NCBI GenBank assembly: GCA_001804865.1
Contig: MHBK01000045.1
Span: 1 to 43,945, forward strand
DNA from: Lentisphaerae bacterium GWF2_57_35
GTDB taxonomy: Bacteria; Verrucomicrobiota; Kiritimatiellia; CAIQIC01; GWF2-57-35
Reading direction: 5' to 3'
Length of the DNA stretch: 43,945 nt
The notes below the pieces were generated by a model. That model had not been told where the DNA came from. It searched no databases and saw only the letters and a program-made list of their open reading frames with translations. A program made the translations under genes and the position numbers. Shown here piece after piece: positions 41,451 to 43,945 of this stretch; position 1 is the first letter of the stretch; each line of letters starts with the position of its first letter.

Positions 41451-42394
41451 GGAAGAACCTCCTCCGGTTCGCCCCGCGTCAGGGCCACAAAGATTTCCTC
41501 CAGGCTCTTCTTTCCGATCCGCAACTCGCGCAATTCCCAGTTATGCCGGACCGCCAGCTCGAAAATTTGAATCCGCAGGTCCGCGTCCTTCTCGCAGTCG
41601 ATCGTGAAGCACACCCACGAATCCAGTTCGTACGCCGCCACCCGCTGAACGCGAGGCAGGGTGCGAATTTTTTCGTACATCTCCTCCCGCGGGCCGCGCA
41701 TTTCCGCAACAATCTGCGAGCCGCTTTGAAGGAGCGACTTCAAATTTTCCGGCGAGTCCGACGCGACAATCCGGCCTTCGTTAAGGATCAGCACGCGCTG
41801 GCAGGTCATTTCCACTTCCGACAGGATGTGCGTCGACAGCAAAATCGTGTGGCGTTGGGCCAGATCCTTGATCAGCGCCCGTACCTGCCGGATCTGGTTC
41901 GGATCCAACCCGATCGTCGGCTCGTCCAGAATCAGCAACTCCGGATCGTGCACCAGGCTGTCCGCCAACCCCACCCGCTGGCGATATCCTTTCGACAATT
42001 GCCCGATCAGGCGCCGGCCCACATCCTTCAAGCCGCACAGCTCCTTGACCTCGTGCACGCGCTTCCGGATCAGAGAGCCCTCGACTCCTTTGATCCGCGC
42101 GCGGAACCTCAAATACTCGTCTACCCGCATCTCCGGATACAACGGCACATTCTCCGGCATGTAGCCGATGCGCCGACGAACCTCCAGCGAGTCCGACAGA
42201 ACGTTGCGGCCCGTCACCAAAATCGAACCGCTGGTCGCCGGCAGATAACACGCCAGCATGCGCATTGTGGTGGATTTTCCGGCGCCGTTCGGCCCCAGAA
42301 ACCCCACAATCTCGCCTCGTCCGACCTCAAACGAGACATCGTTCACCGCCGTACAACCGGCAAAACGCTTTGTCAGGTGCGATACTTTGATCAT
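41447..42394 (-). CDS. ABC transporter ATPase (GldA-like)
   Basis: A 315-aa ATPase. Walker A GPNGAGKST is at 34-42, the signature LSKGYRQRVGLA replaces LSGGQ as in GldA-type exporters, and Walker B LLILDEPTIGLDP and the switch HILSEVE are intact. The C-terminal 100 residues form the extension usual for this subfamily. It is the first gene of the transporter set. Confidence 0.94.
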   Translation of the reverse strand: MIKVSHLTKRFAGCTAVNDVSFEVGRGEIVGFLGPNGAGKSTTMRMLACYLPATSGSILVTGRNVLSDSLEVRRRIGYMPENVPLYPEMRVDEYLRFRARIKGVEGSLIRKRVHEVKELCGLKDVGRRLIGQLSKGYRQRVGLADSLVHDPELLILDEPTIGLDPNQIRQVRALIKDLAQRHTILLSTHILSEVEMTCQRVLILNEGRIVASDSPENLKSLLQSGSQIVAEMRGPREEMYEKIRTLPRVQRVAAYELDSWVCFTIDCEKDADLRIQIFELAVRHNWELRELRIGKKSLEEIFVALTRGEPEEVLP

Positions 42395-42425
42395 GCCATT
42401 CCCATATTCTCGAATCCTCAGAGAT

Positions 42426-42497
42426 TGGAGTGCTGGAGCATGGGAGTGCGGAATAAGGCATCGGGCCTCATCGCACTCCAGAACTCCATCGCTCCAT
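42426..42497. repeat. GGAGTG-rich inverted repeat
   Basis: TTGGAGTGCTGGAGCATGGG (42426-42445) and a loosely complementary stretch GCACTCCAGAACTCCATCGC (42474 on) fill most of the 108-bp gap between the protease and ATPase genes. It is one more dispersed repeat type and may form an imperfect hairpin in the transcript. Confidence 0.55.
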
Positions 42498-42502
42498 TTT
42501 CT

Positions 42503-43837
42503 TCACCGGACGGTCAAAACCTTCACCGCGCTCCGGGCGCGAATATCGGCGGACGTCTCGTCCAGACTTACCACCACCGCTTCGACGACATCCTCCGCTT
42601 TCGCCGCGGCGAGAATCGCCGTCAGATCCTCCAACCGATCCACATTCGCGCCGTTCAGGTGCGTGACCGCTTCTCCGGCCTTCAAGCCGGCACGAGCGGC
42701 GGGACTCTCCGGCGCAACCGCTTCGATCGTCAGCCCCTCGCCCGTTACCGGCCTGTGCAGCGCAAACTGCAATCCCAGTTTCTCCAGGGCCAGCCGCGCG
42801 CCGACCGCCGCCGAAAGGCCCAGCACCGTCGTCTGAGCCTGGCGCTCCCACCCGTCCCGACGAATCAAGAGGGGGATCGTATCATTCGCCTTCACCAGAA
42901 GCAACGCCCGGTGAAAATCGAACACAGAACTCACCTTTTCGCCGTTGACCGCCAAAAGCAAATCGTTTGTCGTCACCGTCGCCCGATCGGTCTCTGCACG
43001 CGACACCACAAGTCCCTCGGGCCGAACCTCCACATCGAATCCCAGCGACACATTTCCCAGCAGCCGCGGCGAGAGCCATGCAGTCAGCAGATTCTTTACC
43101 CGTACCGACGGAACGGCAAACCCAATATTCTGCCCCTCCTCGTACGTCGCCACATTGATCCCCACAATCTGCGCGTCAATATTCAACAAGGGCCCGCCCG
43201 AACTTCCCGGATTGATCGCCGCGTCCGTCTGCAAAATGTCGTTGAACAAGACCCGCCCCTCATACCGCGCCTCCCGATTGCACGCGGAGAGAATGCCCGC
43301 CGTCGCCGTCTGTCCCAGCCCGAACGGATTCCCCAGCGCAATCGTCGTCTCGCCCAACAGATAATCGTCGCCCGCCAGTTCCAGCCACGGCAACGGCGCA
43401 CCCGCCTCCACCTTCAACAGCGCCAGATCGCTGGCCTCGTCGCCCGCCACAAACTGCGCCGGGTAGGAGCGCCCATCGGCAAACGTGACCCGAATGCTCG
43501 AAGCCCGCTCCGTCACATGAAAATTCGTCAGAAGATAGCCCGCCGGATGAATCGTCACCCCCGAACCCAACGCATGCTGCACCCGATTCGACGCCCCCAA
43601 CAGCGGCGCCGTCCCCCAGAATCGATCCAAAAGCCGGTCGAACAACGCCCCGCGCGCCTGCCGATGCGCTTCCTCGTATTGAACGATCACCCGCCGTTCC
43701 GTGCCGATATTCGCCACACACGGCAACGCCCGCCCCACCGCCTCCACCAACGGCGTCCGCCGGACGGATTCCGCCTCGGCCGGCCCCAGGACCAACCCAA
43801 CGCCCAATAAAAGAAAAGCCCATGTATTTGGTTTCAT
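42503..43837 (-). CDS. periplasmic HtrA/DegP-like serine protease with two PDZ domains
   Basis: A 444-aa protein with a signal peptide (about 1-22). The trypsin-like domain has the complete triad: H107 (LLTNFHVTE, where N-H-V is common), D137 (DEASDLALLKVE) and S213 (NPGSSGGPLLN). Two PDZ-like domains follow (about 255-345 and 355-435), the second with ESPAARAGLKAGEAVTHLNG. The role is quality control or regulated cleavage of envelope proteins. It may lead the operon of the ABC transporter genes, with a repeat-filled gap between. The last 108 bp of the window beyond its start hold no gene. Confidence 0.92.
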   Translation of the reverse strand: MKPNTWAFLLLGVGLVLGPAEAESVRRTPLVEAVGRALPCVANIGTERRVIVQYEEAHRQARGALFDRLLDRFWGTAPLLGASNRVQHALGSGVTIHPAGYLLTNFHVTERASSIRVTFADGRSYPAQFVAGDEASDLALLKVEAGAPLPWLELAGDDYLLGETTIALGNPFGLGQTATAGILSACNREARYEGRVLFNDILQTDAAINPGSSGGPLLNIDAQIVGINVATYEEGQNIGFAVPSVRVKNLLTAWLSPRLLGNVSLGFDVEVRPEGLVVSRAETDRATVTTNDLLLAVNGEKVSSVFDFHRALLLVKANDTIPLLIRRDGWERQAQTTVLGLSAAVGARLALEKLGLQFALHRPVTGEGLTIEAVAPESPAARAGLKAGEAVTHLNGANVDRLEDLTAILAAAKAEDVVEAVVVSLDETSADIRARSAVKVLTVR

Positions 43838-43945
43838 GCGCCCCGATTGTTAATGAGATTCGGCCCCCTCCACAACCTCTTTTTCCGATCGCCCCCGCCC
43901 CCATCGACAACGACGCCCAAAAACCGCCCCTTTTGCCCCTTGCCT

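Overview
The window looks like a chromosomal segment, probably from a metagenome assembly, of a Gram-negative anaerobe of the PVC superphylum, most likely close to Kiritimatiellota/Lentisphaerota. This placement is an inference. It rests on the large secreted multi-domain serine hydrolases, the TTTTCCAA-N3-TTGGAAAA palindromes, the very many dispersed hairpin repeats, an outer-membrane type gene set (AsmA-like, HtrA, lipoproteins) and the gene families present. No rRNA or other decisive marker is in the window.

Layout. (1) 1-530: no gene, but dense palindromes, including a nested inverted repeat of about 196 bp and a terminator-like hairpin. (2) 531-11340, minus strand: two giant secreted proteins. 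The first has three beta-lactamase-fold serine hydrolase modules followed by an alpha/beta-hydrolase of tripeptidyl-aminopeptidase type. The second has one such module followed by an acid-sphingomyelinase-like metallophosphoesterase. The first is preceded by a perfect TATAAT and has three 19-bp palindromes, spaced exactly 31 bp, inside its translated N-terminus. (3) 11490-14703, plus strand: a divergent sigma-factor-like protein with a translationally coupled partner, then ssb, a 73-aa protein, and a coupled protein whose sequence pattern resembles the Whirly single-stranded-DNA-binding fold. I regard this as the best candidate for an undescribed system. (4) 14704-16847: almost gene-free and repeat-rich, with one putative lipoprotein and a 16-base match to the Tn5 mosaic end, which may mark an assembly or library artefact. 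(5) 16848-25152, minus strand: a complete 14-gene mbhA-N operon for a group 4 membrane-bound [NiFe] hydrogenase with Mrp-type antiporter subunits. The large subunit keeps all four Ni-ligand cysteines. This implies ferredoxin-driven H2 evolution coupled to ion pumping. (6) 25894-31616: proBA (proline synthesis), two small secreted or envelope proteins, tRNA-Asp(GTC), a DUF1015 protein and a small membrane protein. (7) 31789-43837, minus strand: HtrA-like protease, a Gld-type ABC exporter set (ATPase, permease, GldG-like), a DUF4340 protein, an AsmA-like protein, PrmA, and a MinD/FlhG-like ATPase fused to TPRs, mostly with overlapping or nearly abutting genes.

How the parts fit. The mbh operon gives the energy metabolism of a fermenting anaerobe. 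The downstream block is an envelope-biogenesis operon. The giant hydrolases act outside the cytoplasm on an unknown substrate. A family of hairpins that keeps its loop while changing its stem is spread through intergenic gaps, both flanking the mbh operon and inside its only two large gaps.
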